Source: Agrostemma githago (Eukaryota; Streptophyta; Magnoliopsida; Caryophyllales; Caryophyllaceae). Taken from it: a stretch of DNA of 64,000 nucleotides. The stretch is taken from positions 52,152,078 to 52,216,077 of the forward strand of contig OY288241.1 in assembly GCA_958450325.1 (NCBI GenBank), given 5' to 3'. Both the position numbers and the translations under genes were made by a program. This document shows positions 21,668 through 34,063 of the stretch, piece by piece; the stretch's first letter is position 1, and each line of letters opens with the position of its first letter. Below the pieces are notes generated by a model. That model searched no databases. It worked only from the letters and a program-made list of their open reading frames with translations, and was not told the DNA's origin.

Positions 21668-22598
21668 TGTAAGACCTCGGGTAGAGGCGACCCTAGTAAC
21701 TAACATAGATAGTTAATCACACGGTTGTACGACGTAAGGAGTTGATCGCGATCCCGGCTCAGGATCAAAGAGTTTTGATATATGTTTTTTTTGAAAATGA
21801 TCGGGCTTTTGCAGAGGAAGTTTTTTTTCTTTTCGAAAAGGACGATTTGTAAAATTGGGGTGACGATGGTGTGGTGACATCGTTTGTGATGTAAAAGTGT
21901 GTTGCTACATGTGTGTTGAAGATTCGACGATAGCAAAAGTGTAAATGGTTTTTTTTTTCAAAAAGGTACGGTTTTTGGGGGAACCGGTTTTGAAAATTAT
22001 GACGTGGTGCTTTTATCAAAAATACTATTAATTAGCCAGTTCGACATTTATGGTGCATGCGGTGCTTGTGACAGAACGTGATGTTTGGTGATAGTGTTTT
22101 GAAAATGATGTTTTGTGAATGTGACCGTTGTGGGTTCCTTGACTTCATCAATTGAAGCTTCGGTTGTGTTAACGGTATGTGCGTAAAAACATTTCCTTTT
22201 TTTTTTGAAATAAAATGTAACCGTTTGAGGTACCTCGATCCCATTGATCGGGAGTTTCAGTGGTATTAACGGTATTCGTTGTTAACGGGTTTTACTCTGG
22301 CCAAAGTGATGACACTAAAATTTTTGAAAATAGTGGGTGTAAAATTTGCCATGATACCGGCATCTAAAAATGTTTTCTTTTTTTGGAAATTACGGTTTGA
22401 CCGGAGTATCGGTGTTCAAAAGGTCGTTTTGAAAGGAGGAGGTATTTTTCGAAAACGGAATTGGGTGCGGTTGAATATTTTGGCGTGGTTGAATCCAGAT
22501 TTTTAGTGTTTTATTTGGGTTGTTCAAAAACACTACACGTAACTAGGAATGCATACACTCATGCAGGATGCAGACACGGGTAGGTTAGGGTAGGCTAC
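21668..22598 (-). repeat. Putative E5 5' LTR, interrupted by E4
   Basis: Begins on the plus strand with tgtaagacctcggg after gacccaaaa, so on the minus strand it ends in ...TTACA followed by TTTTGGGTCGTCTCGTC, a possible primer-binding region unlike that of E1/E2. The interior has T-rich blocks (21783-21837, 21950-21980, 22195-22210). E4 begins at 22599, so the distal part is missing and the LTR identity cannot be tested against a partner. Confidence 0.4.
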
Positions 22599-24474
22599 TG
22601 TTGTGTGCTAAATTTAGATCCCCTCATTTAGACTCGTTTTTTTCCTCGTTTTGCGAGTTTAGAGTGCGATTATCGCCATATTTTGAGTACTTCTCGCATT
22701 AGCGTCCCTCTTGTGCGTTTTACATGTTTTGGTAGTTTTTCTATTAATTTTGATAGGATTTAGCACCGAAATCACGATCGAGCTTCCACGAGCACAAGAG
22801 AAGGGAATACCATCCAAAGAGCAAAGCACACAACTTAAAGTTTAAAGTCATCCAATCAATTGACGAAGAATGAGACAAGGAAAGAGGCCAGAGAAAATGA
22901 CCGGGTGAAATTTCGCCCGATGAAGTACCACCGGGCGAAATTTCACCCGATGGTAAAGTGCCTCCCCGAAGATTTTTCGAGCTTCTCCACCGGGCAAAAA
23001 TGACCGGGCGAAATTTCGCCTACCGGGTGAAATTTCGCCCGATGGAGAAAAGCGCCAAAAACCGCGAAATGAGAAGAAAATCTCACCGGGTGAAATTTCA
23101 CCCGGTGGGATTAGTTCGTTAGGCCGCAGGGCGAAGTTTCACCCCATGAAGATGCAAAGGGTGATTGTCTAACTAATGGAGCAAAAAGTAGGATTTGGGC
23201 TTTAGGTTAAGAGACCCACTAAGGCATTACTATATATATGTTACCCTAATTTGTTGCCCAAGGCATCCTCATATCCCATCATTAGTGTAGTATCTCCATT
23301 CCATCATTCCATCCACCATTAGTATAGTTACACCATCCATTAGTAGAACAATCTAGTAGTATTCTTAGTAATTCTCTATAACTCTAGTAGTAATTTAGTA
23401 GTAGATCTATCTAGTTTCCATCAACAATTCTCTAGATTTCAAGTTTGTAGAAGATTATTATTTCAAGTTTTATTTGAAGATTTGTGGGGTTTATTGAAGA
23501 ATTAGTGACATGTTCTTCATTCTCTTCATCAAAGATTCAACCTTTATTTATGCAATCTTCTTATTTATTGTAGATCTTCATAGTTGGTATATTTCTCTTC
23601 CACTCTCTAATCTCTAGTTTAGATTTAATATAGTTATCTCATTATTGTCTTGTTTAGATCATCTTAGTGTTGTTAGTTCTCTAGATTTTACTTATGTTGT
23701 TCTAGATTATTCTCTAGTTTATTTTGTTAGATAGTATCTCTTCCATAGTTTAGTGGGTAATTGCTAGATCGTAATTTTCTCATTATTTTGTTGTTAGTTT
23801 CTTTAGATTTAGTTATTATGCATGTTGTAGTTATTTTCTCCTTAGTTAATGTTTTGTTGTCTTCCATTATGATTAGTGAGTAAATTTCTTGTTGGGGGGT
23901 TTAGGGATGAAGACTTGGATTATTTGAATTAAGGGATGTTGGTGGGTTGCTTGCTTGTTAGTTTATCTTGCTTATGGTTGTTGTGTCATTGTTGTTTTAG
24001 TCCGGCCAACTAGACCGACCTTGACTCATTTCTATCAATACGGGGAAACTTGGGGTAGAAATTACCATAACTAGAGACTTACCCTTCTTTGCCGCGAAAG
24101 CGGGTTTTTAGGTGGGTTGGGTGAAGAAACCAAAAGATGGCATTCTTCCTTTATCAATGTTGCGAGAAAAACCCGATCCGACCTTCTTAGACTCCATGTT
24201 CCGAATCCCGACTTCCCCCTAACACCTTTCCCTAGATTGATCATCCCTAGCTATCCTCGTAGTCATTTCTCTAGTATAGACTCCACCCTTAGAAACCCCC
24301 TTTCTAGACACCAAACACATCACTTTTAACACGCTACTACTATGTTCCGTTTCCTGTGGACCGACCTCGACTTACCACAATTACTCTAGTAGTTTTTGTG
24401 TTATTCAGAGTCAATAAATATTGTTTGATTTCCCGTCCTTTGCTAAACGACCGATCCGATTGGGGTGCACGTCA
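22599..24474 (+). repeat. E4 5' LTR (1876 bp)
   Basis: Starts TGTTGTGTGCTAAATTT and ends GTGCACGTCA, three bases before the PBS. A palindrome array sits at 22900-23150, followed by TATA box tactatatatatg (23229-23240), which marks the U3/R border. The rest is a long T-rich R-U5. The preceding gctac (22594-22598) may be the target duplicate. Boundaries rest on TG/CA, PBS and TATA because the other LTR is outside the window. Confidence 0.8.
22900..23240 (+). promoter_or_regulatory. E4 LTR promoter with ccgggcgaaatttcgcccgg-type palindromes
   Basis: Six copies or near-copies of the dyad ccggg(c/t)gaaatttc(g/a)ccc (around 22901, 22931, 22990, 23004, 23022, 23086) precede TATA at 23231-23239. The same box is repeated inside the element at 35565-35805, before the env-position ORF. 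Confidence 0.7.
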
Positions 24475-24477
24475 AAA

Positions 24478-24495
24478 TGGCGCCGTTGCCGGGGA
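24478..24495 (+). other. E4 tRNA-Asp-type primer-binding site
   Basis: TGGCGCCGTTGCCGGGGA, three bases after the LTR end. This 18-mer is the known Athila-type site complementary to the 3' end of tRNA-Asp. Confidence 0.9.
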
Positions 24496-24764
24496 ACGAC
24501 TAGTTGTTGTATTTTTAGTTGTTGTGTTTGATTCTTTTCTCTTCTCCCTTTTCCCTAGTACCATTAGGTGCTAGGAGTCTCACCGTTTAATTGAGTTTTA
24601 TGCCCGGGAACACGTCATCGCCCTTGTGGTTCGATCCGGAGCCGGAAAGGACTTTTAGAGCATTGCGTTTTCGGGGAAATAACTCAACCACCATCATTCC
24701 ACATCATTCATTATCACCTCCTAACCTTAATCCCATCCTACCACCTACACCTTCTACACCTTCT

Positions 24765-27700
24765 CACTACTACAATTATAGCCTACCATGACGGTTGAAA
24801 ACCGTCCTAAAAGAAGATAGTAACCGTCATATAGGTCACCGTGATCGTTGATAATCAATCACGGTTTAAAGCAAGTCAAACCGTCATTGTTGTTATTCTT
24901 CCAGAGCACGGTTAGACTACATGACCGTCATTGTTGTTATCCTTGCACAGCACGGTTGGTATACATGACCGTCATTGTTGTTATTCTTTGCAGAGGACGC
25001 TTTTTTCTACCAACCGTCATCTTTGTTAATCTTCTGAGATCACAGTTCAAATACATGACCGTCATTGTTGTTATTCTTGGCAAATAACGTTTTATTCTAC
25101 CAACCGTGATCTTTGTTAACCTTCTAAAGCAGCTCCCTTTTTTTAAAACCGTCATCTTTGTAAAAGAAAATATGTACCGTGTGTATGACAAAACAGCTAA
25201 ACCGGAACCTTGTTACATATTGTGTTTCCAATACATCCTACAATATAAAAGAACCCAACATTGCATTTCAACAAATAACGCTACTAAAGAAACTGCGATT
25301 CCATGAATTTCAATATATTACAAACAGTAGGACCGATTCCATCAACTACAATATATTACAAACAGTAAGAATTCGACAAAAGAAACGTCATACACATGAA
25401 GGTTGCAAGAACATCAATATTTACAAACAAAATACATATTCTTGCATAAACAAACCAAAATACATCGTAATAATAGCGACTTGTAATTGCATGGTCTTCA
25501 CAAATCAGTGAATGCTAACCAAGTCAATCCACTCCAAATGCCTGATGACTTCGTGTAGACATTGCGGATACGTTGTAGAATGACGTAAAACCAAGGATGA
25601 AAGCTTGTCATTACTAGCCATATACGGAGTAGTTTTTATAAGTTCCACTTGAAAGTACTAAATAAACATCACAAAACTACAAGTCAACCTGATTTAAAGT
25701 TTAAACACACAATTATTAATCCACCATATAAGTCAAATTAAATCTCTAAAACATGAAATCAGAATAGAATTAGTACTATACGCATAAAGTTAGATAGAAA
25801 TTCATCTAGACTAACCTGAACTTCAGTGACACTTTTTACTGCTTGAATTGGAGTACATACTTAGCCCAAATATCACGTACCTCTTCAATTTGTTGAGCCG
25901 AATACGTCTTTGGAAATCCAATCATAAATTGATATATATCAACGAAATTAAGCAACGAGAATAATATATGTATGATATATAGAGTAAAAGTTAGAAAAGA
26001 AAGTATCTAACGAGAATAATATACGTATCTTGTGAGATACTTGTGGACCGAGTAACATATATAGGGGTAGGGTAACCATTGAAATAACAGCAATAGAGCA
26101 CACCGGGAAAGAAAGAAACTTGCCTCATCTTCGGTTTCCTCCGGTAACCTGTTTGATTTTCAAAGACGGAGATATTAGAAGTTAAACATTATCTGAATTC
26201 GAGTCATGAATTATAGCGTAATTAATTAATTAAAGAAGGAAAAGAAAGAGGATAAAGAGAAAAAGGAAGGGGGTAGAGTTTAATGCTGAAGAAGAAGATG
26301 AAGAAGATTGAATAGCGCACATCTCGAAATCAACCCACAAACAATAATACTACTCCGTACTTGCTTAGTTAAAGTATTAAATTAAAATAAATTGAAAAGG
26401 GTAGTAGTAGTAGTATTTGTTTAAATGTAGCCGGGGATTGTGATTGTGAATGAAGATGATGATGATGATGGAGGAAGAGTATAATGGAAAATATACTTGC
26501 TTTTCTTTCTTTCTCTCTCTCTGTAATATGTGTAATCATGGTAATGATAATAGTGATAGTTCCTTTGCTTTTCTATCGTTCTCGTTCTGTTGATGCTGCT
26601 TTTTGAATGCTCTCTTTTTCAAGTCGCTCTACTGTTATTGTTTTTCGAGATGTGCACTATTCATTAATGAATTCGGTTTCCTCCTAAACCAGAATTCATA
26701 CAACATACTGAAAGGATTTAAGTAAAATGGTTCACTATTATACTCATGTTGGTGAATCATGTCACTATCTCATTAAAAACTTTCCCGCTTAAAAACAAAT
26801 ACTTGATATAATAGGTTGGTACACAAATATGGTGACTAGACACATGACGTTATGGCCCGAATTGAAGCGTGCAAAAACCAAATACTTGATATAAGAAATC
26901 TTAATACAGAATTCGAGCATTAAAAAAATAATGAGAACTTCCCACCTAGCAAATGTTGGTACTCCATCCATTCATTATTTTCCCCCCATTTCATGAATAT
27001 ATCGAGTAATTTATTGAGTGAGGCAAAAAAAAGTGAACAACGGGGTAGAATAATTGATATAATAGGTTTCTTTTTTGTTAAATTAAATTTAACATATATA
27101 TTTAAAAGTTAAAACATACCTCTATACATCCGCCTATGGCGATACTCTTGAGCACCTGGTAGATATCTCAAGTTCAGCTCCCACAAGGTTGCACATCATA
27201 TTCACTTGTTACAAGACGGACACACTTTGTCTGAAGAGGCCATAATAATATCATAAACCACGACTAAACCCGGCAAATAGAAACATAGACAGAACCGCAA
27301 GTCGAGGTATAGTTTTGAACATAAAAGAAGACCTGAATGGCTCTGAAAAGGAGAACCAGGTAGGGTTTGGCACGATGCAGGTACACGAATCGCCAGAAAT
27401 GATTGCATGCAGTTGAGATAAGATCAATGGAGTTCATGCCGCATTTTCTCCAAAAGTATTTCTTCAATGTGATCCACAAATTTTGTTAAGCTTTTTCGTG
27501 TATTGGAATCCGAAGAATTTGCCGCCTCCTGCATAACCACAAAATTTGATGGCCGAGTCCTATTATTCTGTCAACCATTTTGTTTGAGTTTGTTTCACAG
27601 AGATTGGGGGAATTCACCCATCGAAGAAAACGTTGCGACCACAAGTCAGGTCTCAGGTTGTCATAAACTAAATGGATTATACCCTGTAACATCCAATAAC

Positions 27701-29698
27701 AGTTACCATGTCATGCTAAATACTCTATAGTACTTTATCGATCATAAAAATAAAACATAAAAGAGCTCTATTAACAGTAGACGCCTACAAAAAATACCAG
27801 ATCTGAACTGAAAAAGAAAATGATCACTAATTAGACTTATCGAGATATAGTGAGAGCCCTGAGAGGATCAAGCTAGAATATGACAATATGCACACTCAGA
27901 AGTTCGATGGCGAAGTATTGCACTCCTCCCATGCAACCAAAAGATTAATAATAAATCACTCTTTCTAAGATTAATAATTTTGCACTATTTCTAAACCATA
28001 TGCAGAAAGAAGGTTGAAATAATTCAAAACATACCTCTACACGTTTTATCACCATAGTTCCATCCAACACCTCTATTAGCAATTCATGGTTCACTTCAGA
28101 TGGTTTGGTAGACATCAACACGTCACTGCAATTCATGGTTCACTTCATATTGACTTATAAACAAATGTCATTTCAAGTTAATTTTTCATGTTCATGATTA
28201 ACCACACTATTATACTCATGTTAATCATCCACCAAAGATCATCATAGATGTCATTTGCTTAACTGATACATGTCAAAATCTATTTGGACATGCATAGACA
28301 TAGAGCGCATACATTGCATTAGAGTTTCATACTCACGGAGTAAGGAGCAAATATATGTACATTACAGTTTCATGGTTGCAGTTGCGGCAAGTACACATAC
28401 TTACCAAAAAGCATCTAAATCACAAGAAGTTCTAGACAGAATTAAATGAGACACATACAATTAGGAAAGTGAAAAACTAGAACAAACAGAACATTGTTCT
28501 CACCATCTCAGGAGCTACTGAGTAAAAACTAAACCTGCATTTAAAATGTGAAGGATATGAAACAACAATTGGGGAAATTTACCAGCATTAGCAAGCTAAG
28601 AAACTGCATCTACACTGTGAAAACACTATTGATAAGAATTTTTGCTTCCAAAACATGAACTTATCTCACTGATTGATTTACCTCATTCATCCTACAATGA
28701 AGATGAACACTTCAAAATCAAAGGCAGTTCACAAGTAAGAAGCAAATTAAAATACAAGACACAAGTTAGAATCGAAAAACTAATTACTTTTCGATTCTAT
28801 ATTCATCCTACAAAACAAAAATGATACCCTTAAATAGATACTCCGTGACAAAAATAGGATGAACAGATATCTAATTAGAGAGATCCAATAAAAATAATAA
28901 TTGAAAGAAAGACATTAGAACTATGTGATTCTCCATTAATCCGACGATATCTCTGTGGTAGTACGAATAGATATCTAAATATATGATAAATTGAAAAAAA
29001 AAAATTTAGGGTTTGAGACGATGGGTGGAGATATGATGAACGCTGAGTGGTTATCTTACTAGATGGCGACCACTTACAGTTTGAAAGAGCGAGGTGTGAG
29101 GCCAGATTGAGTGGAGATGAAGGGAATGTCGTCGACGAGTGAGCCAGAAGTATCGCCGTCGACGGAGAGGAGGGCGAGTCGTCCGTGTACAGCGTCGCAC
29201 GCGGTGATCAGGGCGTTTTACTTTAGTCCGCACGTGGGAGTGAGGCCCGCGCGACATAGGACTATAGGAGGGATGGTGGCGCTTGGGTACCGGAGGCAAG
29301 GGCGGACGGAGGTAGAAGATGACGGAGGAGGTGAAGTGAAATGAGGGAGTTTGATAATAAGACTGAATTAATGAAATTCAACTAAGTATATTAATTAGGG
29401 AAGGTTAGAGTAGGGTGAAATAAAATATTATTATTTTCATTTATGTCGCCTTAAAGAATCAAACGACCTCTTTGTCTATCATAGAAGTCGCTTCTCTTTC
29501 CAAACCGGTTTCTTAAGTAATAGAGGTCGTTTTGTTTGACCAACCGTCCTCTTTGTTGTACCTAAGATCTCACTTTTTTCCCAAAACCGTCATAATTGAT
29601 AATTTTTTTTCCCGCCAAATATCAAATGTACCTAGAGGACGGTTCCGTGTGTAACCGTCATCTTATAAGCGTCATGGTAGGCTATAATTGTAGTAGTG
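24765..29698. mobile_element. CACTA transposon C2 (4934 bp, non-autonomous)
   Basis: Perfectly mirrored ends: cactactacaattatagcc at 24765 and its inverse ending ...taattgtagtagtg at 29698. Target duplicate TCT is at 24762-24764 and 29699-29701. The subterminal 350 bp on each side carry many ACCGTCAT(T/C)TTTGTTAT-like words in both orientations, the usual CACTA subterminal repeats. No TNPD- or TNPA-like frame is present, so mobility would depend on another copy. The interior (25200-29400) is AT-rich with exon-like islands described separately. Confidence 0.93.
25200..29400 (-). other. C2 interior: exon-like islands, no recognised gene
   Basis: Minus-strand segments flanked by splice-like bases suggest fragments of one or more genes: 29300-29081 (Pro/Ser-rich, then LITACDAVHGRLALLSVDGD, closing at aactg|gtaagt-like bases), 28127-28033 (DVLMSTKPSEVNHELLIEVL, preceded by tgcag and followed by gtatgttt), a segment ending at 27120 with the same gag|gtatgttt junction, and 25900-25840 (FPKTYSAQQIEEVRDIWAKY). 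None is recognised. Either host exons captured by the element or decayed native CACTA exons would fit. The remaining sequence shows nothing supportable. Confidence 0.35.
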
Positions 29699-31596
29699 TC
29701 TACATCACATAATCCCACTCCAAATAATCCTTCCATACCTTCCACTTCACAAAATTCACCACCATCACCGAAAACCCCAAATCCATCCCCTCCAAATCAA
29801 CCAAATTCAAATCTACCATCACCACCAATTCAACCAATGGCAACCCTAGGCTCCCATTCCTAATTAACACACGAAGAAACACCTTCTCCCGTCGATTTCG
29901 GAGAGATTCTCGAGATCTACGAACTGAAAGCCTCTTTGACAAATGCAGTTCAACAAGATACTTTTCACGGTTTCTCCCAAGAAGATGCTCAAGAGCACAT
30001 TGCTTCATTTAAAGAAAAATTAGTAGGAGTCCGTCTCAATGGATTAACTTCATGCCAATTGCATCGTTTGTTATTTCCAAAGACCTTGAGAGATGGAGCT
30101 CGTAGATGGCTTCAAGATCATCCCGCTAATACATTCACAACATGGGCTCAATTATCTAATGCCTTCTTGGAGAAATATTTTCCACCGTCAAAGACTAACC
30201 AATATCGCATGGAGATACAAACTTTCAAGCAAGATGAATTTGAAAGCCTAAGTGAGGCTTGGGAAAGATTTAGAGATTTATTGCGCAAGTGTCCACACCA
30301 TGGAATACCCGATTGGCTAACTACCCAAACATTTTATAACACCTTTTCATCGATAACCAAGGAAAATCTCAATTCGGCAGCCGGAGGAGACTTCTCTTCT
30401 TTCACCGATGAGGCATCTAAAAATCTTATTGAGAAGATGGCAAGGAGTGATTCTAGAATGGGTCAATCGAGGGATTCTAGAAAAAAAGTTGAAGTGAACT
30501 CATCTAAGAGTTCTAATGAATTGAAACTTCAAGCGGAAGTTGAAGAATTGAAAAAGAGAATGGATGCCATGAGTTCAAAGCCTACTCCTAGAGGTATGTA
30601 CCAAATTAAAGGGAGTGTTCCACCAAGGCAACCATCTCCTCCAAAACAATTAACATGGGGAAGTTCAATGTGATCATTGTGGCAATTATGGCCATGATTC
30701 TAGCTCTTGCATTCCTAATGAAGAAGTTTATATTGTAGAGCCAAATGAAGTCCAAGCTATACAAGTGTATGGGCAAAGACCTCAATTTGATCCCTTTTCC
30801 AATACTTACAATGCCGGCACAAGATTTCATCCTAATTTCTCTTATGGAAATCAAAATGTTCAAAATCCGATACCACGTGCCCAAGGGAGTCAACCGAGGC
30901 CATTTAATCAAAGTCAACAAAGGCCCTTTAACCAAGGTCCTCCAAAGATGCCCCCATATATGTCTTCTCATCAAAGAAGCAACTTCAATCAACAAGGCGG
31001 TAGCAACTTCCATGTTCCCAACAATTACCAAAATCAACATGGTAATCACTTCAATCATGAATAGAATCAAGGGTTCCAAGGCAATTTTCAAGGAAATCAA
31101 GGTTACAATCAACAACCATTTAATCAACCCTCTCAATCTTATGGCCAATCAAGCAATTTTCAATTTGGTCAAGGAAGAGTTCCATGGGATAATATTAATG
31201 ATTTGCAAAGAACCTTTGGGCAACTATGGAATGAACATCAAGATACCAAGGCAAGGCTAAAGGTTTGAGAATCACAAGAAGCAACAAAAGCCTTAGCCGC
31301 CCTAATTCATCCACCCCATGGTTTGCCCGGGCAACCCCAAAACCCAAGAGACCCTTCACACCAAGAAAATGCCATCATTTTGAGAGGTGGCAAAGAACTT
31401 GAAGACCCATATAAGAATTTGAACTTGAACACCAAAAGCACCCCATCCAAAGTCAATTAACCAAGTGCACCACAAGCATCATCTCCCACTTTCCCCAAAC
31501 AAAACCGGGGAATACAAGCGGAGTTTGATATCCTTCAAAATGCGAAGAATGAACAAAGAGAACAAAGAAAGAACAAAGAGCAAATGGGAGTAGGCG

Positions 31597-32772
31597 GTGG
31601 TAGCTTTACCCTTCACCGAGGTAATTTCTCAAATGCCCCTCTATTCTAAGTTTTTGAAAGATGTCTTGACTAAAAAGAGAACAATAGAGGATAAAGAATG
31701 TGTCTCTCTCACGGCACAATGTAGTGCCATTCTTACGAATAAAATGCCAAAGAAACTAGAGGATCCCGATAGTTTTTCCATCACTTGTCGGGTTGGAAAT
31801 GTTATTGTTAATCAAGCTTTATGTGACCTAGGGGCTAGTGTTAGTTTGTTACCCTATTCTATTGCTAAGAGACTTAGTGTGGGGGAGATGAGACCCACTA
31901 GCATGTCGATTCAACTTGCGGATAGGTCCGTCAAGTACCCACTTGGGATACTTGAGGATGTACCCGTTCAAGTTGGTAAGTTTTTCATCCCCTCCGACTT
32001 TTTTGTCATGGATATTCTCGAAGACACTATTACCCCCATTATTTTAGGTCGACCTTTTATGGCTACCGGAGGTGCTATAGTTGATGTTAAGAATGGAAAG
32101 TTCTCTTTTAACATAGGGAACGAGTCTGTAGAGTTTTCCCTTTCTCAAGTTCTTAAACAACCAATGATTGAACAAATGCATTCCATTGAAGTTATTGATA
32201 GTTTGGTTGAGTATAGCTTGATAGATGATGATAAGCAAGAAGATGAACCATTTGACTCTCTACCTTTTGAAGATGAATGCTCGCATGATGAAAAGGTAGA
32301 ACCACTACCGGTGGGTAAGAGTATGGTATCTTCTCCTCCTAATCTTGAACTTAAACCGCTCCCCTCTTCCCTCAAATATGCTTTTCTTGAAGGAGCTAAT
32401 TATCCCGTTATCTTCAATGCCACACTTGATGGTCATCAATTGGAAAAACTTTTGATTGTTTTGAGAAAGCATAAAAAGGCCATCGGGTATAGCATTGCCC
32501 ACCTCCAAGGCATAAGCCCGAACGTTTGTATGCATAGGATCATCCTTGATGATGACCACCATCCTTCAGTTGAGGGTCAACGTAGGTTGAACCCCACCAT
32601 GAAAGAGGTTGTCATGAAGGAAGTCTTCAAGTTGTATGAGGCTAACATTATATACCCAATAACCGGAAGTAAATGGGTTAGCCCCGTGCATGTTGTGCCG
32701 AAAAAAGGAGGAATGACGGTTGTCAAAGGAGAAAAGGGTGAGTCTATTTCTACTAGGACCATTACCGGTTGA
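31597..32772 (+). pseudogene. E4 protease and start of RT
   Basis: 391 open codons. Starts in FTEVISQMPLYSKFLKDVL, the standard lead to Athila protease. The retropepsin loop is CDLGASVSLLPYSIAKRL (about 31820-31875), followed about 75 residues later by IILGRPFMATGGA. A linker of about 130 acidic residues leads to the RT fingers with ITGSKWVSPVHVVPKKGGMT. The frame stops at a TGA (32770-32772) where the conserved TVTGWRMCIDYRKLN has Trp, i.e. TGG to TGA, and RT continues in the same frame. Confidence 0.88.
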
Positions 32773-33312
32773 CGCATGTGTATAGACTATCGAAAATTGA
32801 ACACGGCCACCATAAAAGACCATTTCCCCCTTCCCTTCATTGATCAAATGCTTGAAAGATTGGCGCATCATTCTTATTTTTGTTTCCTTGATGGTCATTC
32901 CGGATTTCTTCAAATTCCCATTCACCCCGATGACCAAGAGAAGACCACTTTTACATGTCCCTATGGCACCTATGCTTATAGAAGGATGCCATTTGGATTG
33001 TGTAATGCGCCGGGAACATTTCAAAGATGTATGATGACTATTTTCTCCAATTTTATTGAAAAATCCATGGAAGTTTGTATGGATGACTTTAGTGTCCATG
33101 GTACATCTTTTGATTCTTGTCTTGAAAATCTTGATCAAGTGTTAGCTCGATGTGAAGAGTATAAACTTGTTTTGAATTGGGAAAAATGTCATTTCATTGT
33201 TGAACAAGGTGTTGTCTTAGGTCATATTATTTCTAATAGAGGAGTTGAAGTTGATAAGGCGAAAGTTTCCGTGTCGAGAACTTGCCACCACCTACAAATG
33301 TTAAGGGGGTGA
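32773..33312 (+). pseudogene. E4 reverse transcriptase palm
   Basis: MCIDYRKLNTATIKDHFPLP, FCFLDGHSGFLQIPIHPDDQ and MPFGLCNAPGTFQRCMMTIF are typical Athila RT blocks. The catalytic box reads VCMDDFSVHG (33073-33096): both Asp are kept but the residue two before the Asp pair, normally Phe or Tyr, is Cys. The frame is lost near 33290, just after HIISNRGVEVDKAKV. Confidence 0.88.
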
Positions 33313-34063
33313 GGAGTTTTCTAGGTCACGTCGGTTTTTATAGACGATCTATTAAAGACTTTTCTAAAATTGCCAAGCCTTTAACTTCTTTGATTATGAA
33401 AGATGCACCTTTGTTTTTGATGACTCGTGTCTTGAGGCCTTTTGTAGGATAAAGACCGCTCTCACTACCACTCCAATTATCAAAGCTCCCGATTGGAATC
33501 TTCCATTTGAGATCATGTGCGATGCTTCCGATTTTGCCGTTGGTGCCGTTCTAGGACAACGGGTGGATAAGAAGCTACATGTGATTTATTATGCAAGCAA
33601 AACACTAGATGAAGCCCAATCGAGGTATACAACAACTGAAAAAGAGATGCTTGTCGTTGTCTATGCCATGGAGAAATTCTGAAATTATGTTACCGGCTCC
33701 AAAGTCATTATTCATACCGATCATGCGACGATTCGATACATCATGTCCAAAAAGGAGACCAAGTCCCGACTCTTTCGGTGGGTCCTCCTTCTACAAGAAT
33801 TTGATATTGAGATTAAAGACAAAGCCGGATCGGAGAACTTGGTAGCGGATCATCTTAGTAGACTAACAGTTAGTAAAGGAAGCAATGAAGAAGATGGTAT
33901 ACCCATCAATGAAGCTATGAGAGATGAGGCCTTGATGGCCATTGAGACCATTACACCTTGGTATGCCGATATTGTCAATTTCTTAGTATCTCAATTTTTT
34001 CCGGACGATTATTCCGAGCAAGAGAGGAAGAAACTACGTTTTGAAGCCCAACGCTATTATTGA
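33313..34063 (+). pseudogene. E4 RNase H region
   Basis: Pieces in different frames give VRSFLGHVGFYRRSIKDFSK, then MCDASDFAVGAVLGQRVDKK (first catalytic Asp), YTTTEKEMLVVVYAMEKF (catalytic Glu), IIHTDHATIRYIM (Asp) and LVADHLSRL (last Asp). RNase H removes the RNA template during reverse transcription. A stop at about 33680 (Phe then TGA) and frame changes near 33405 and 33735 break it. Confidence 0.85.

Larger units (their letters stand above)
11958..22598 (-). mobile_element. Non-autonomous Tat-like element E5 with antisense genes
   Basis: I group this segment as one element because its parts recur in the Tat order: tandem array, antisense ORFs, the CCTACGTATCC motif (19432-19502, as in E1), minus-strand gag and an LTR-like end at 21668. 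Sense coding capacity is a capsid-deleted gag only; no protease, RT or integrase is seen. Two antisense genes lie between array and gag. E1 is inserted into its array on the left and E4 into its LTR on the right, so both outer ends are missing. Alternatively the PMD block could be a separate insertion; no target duplication around it was found. Confidence 0.6.
24600..31596 (+). pseudogene. E4 gag, split by CACTA C2
   Basis: ATG 24600 (MPGNTSSPLWFDPE) runs 55 codons to the C2 insertion, then resumes at 29702 in the same frame when one TCT is removed. The Pro/Ser/Asn-rich lead ends at a TAA (about 29861), and the capsid follows: RWLQDHPANTFTTWAQL, FLEKYFPPSKTNQYRMEI. A frame change at about 30660 leads to a classical knuckle CDHCGNYGHDSSSC (C-x2-C-x4-H-x4-C, about 30679-30720). 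A Gln/Asn-rich tail follows to about 31590, with further stops near 31062, 31266 and 31458. The capsid signature LPKTLRDGARRWL is typical of Athila-type gag. Confidence 0.85.

Noticed and set aside
22598..22599. E4 LTR start one or two bases elsewhere
   Set aside because: TGTTGTGTG was chosen because it gives a TG start and Athila-like opening; without the 3' LTR the choice cannot be proven, but alternatives lack TG after a plausible 5-bp duplicate.
30606..31148. 180-aa minus-strand ORF
   Set aside because: Shadow of the Gln/Asn-rich gag tail of E4 on the plus strand.
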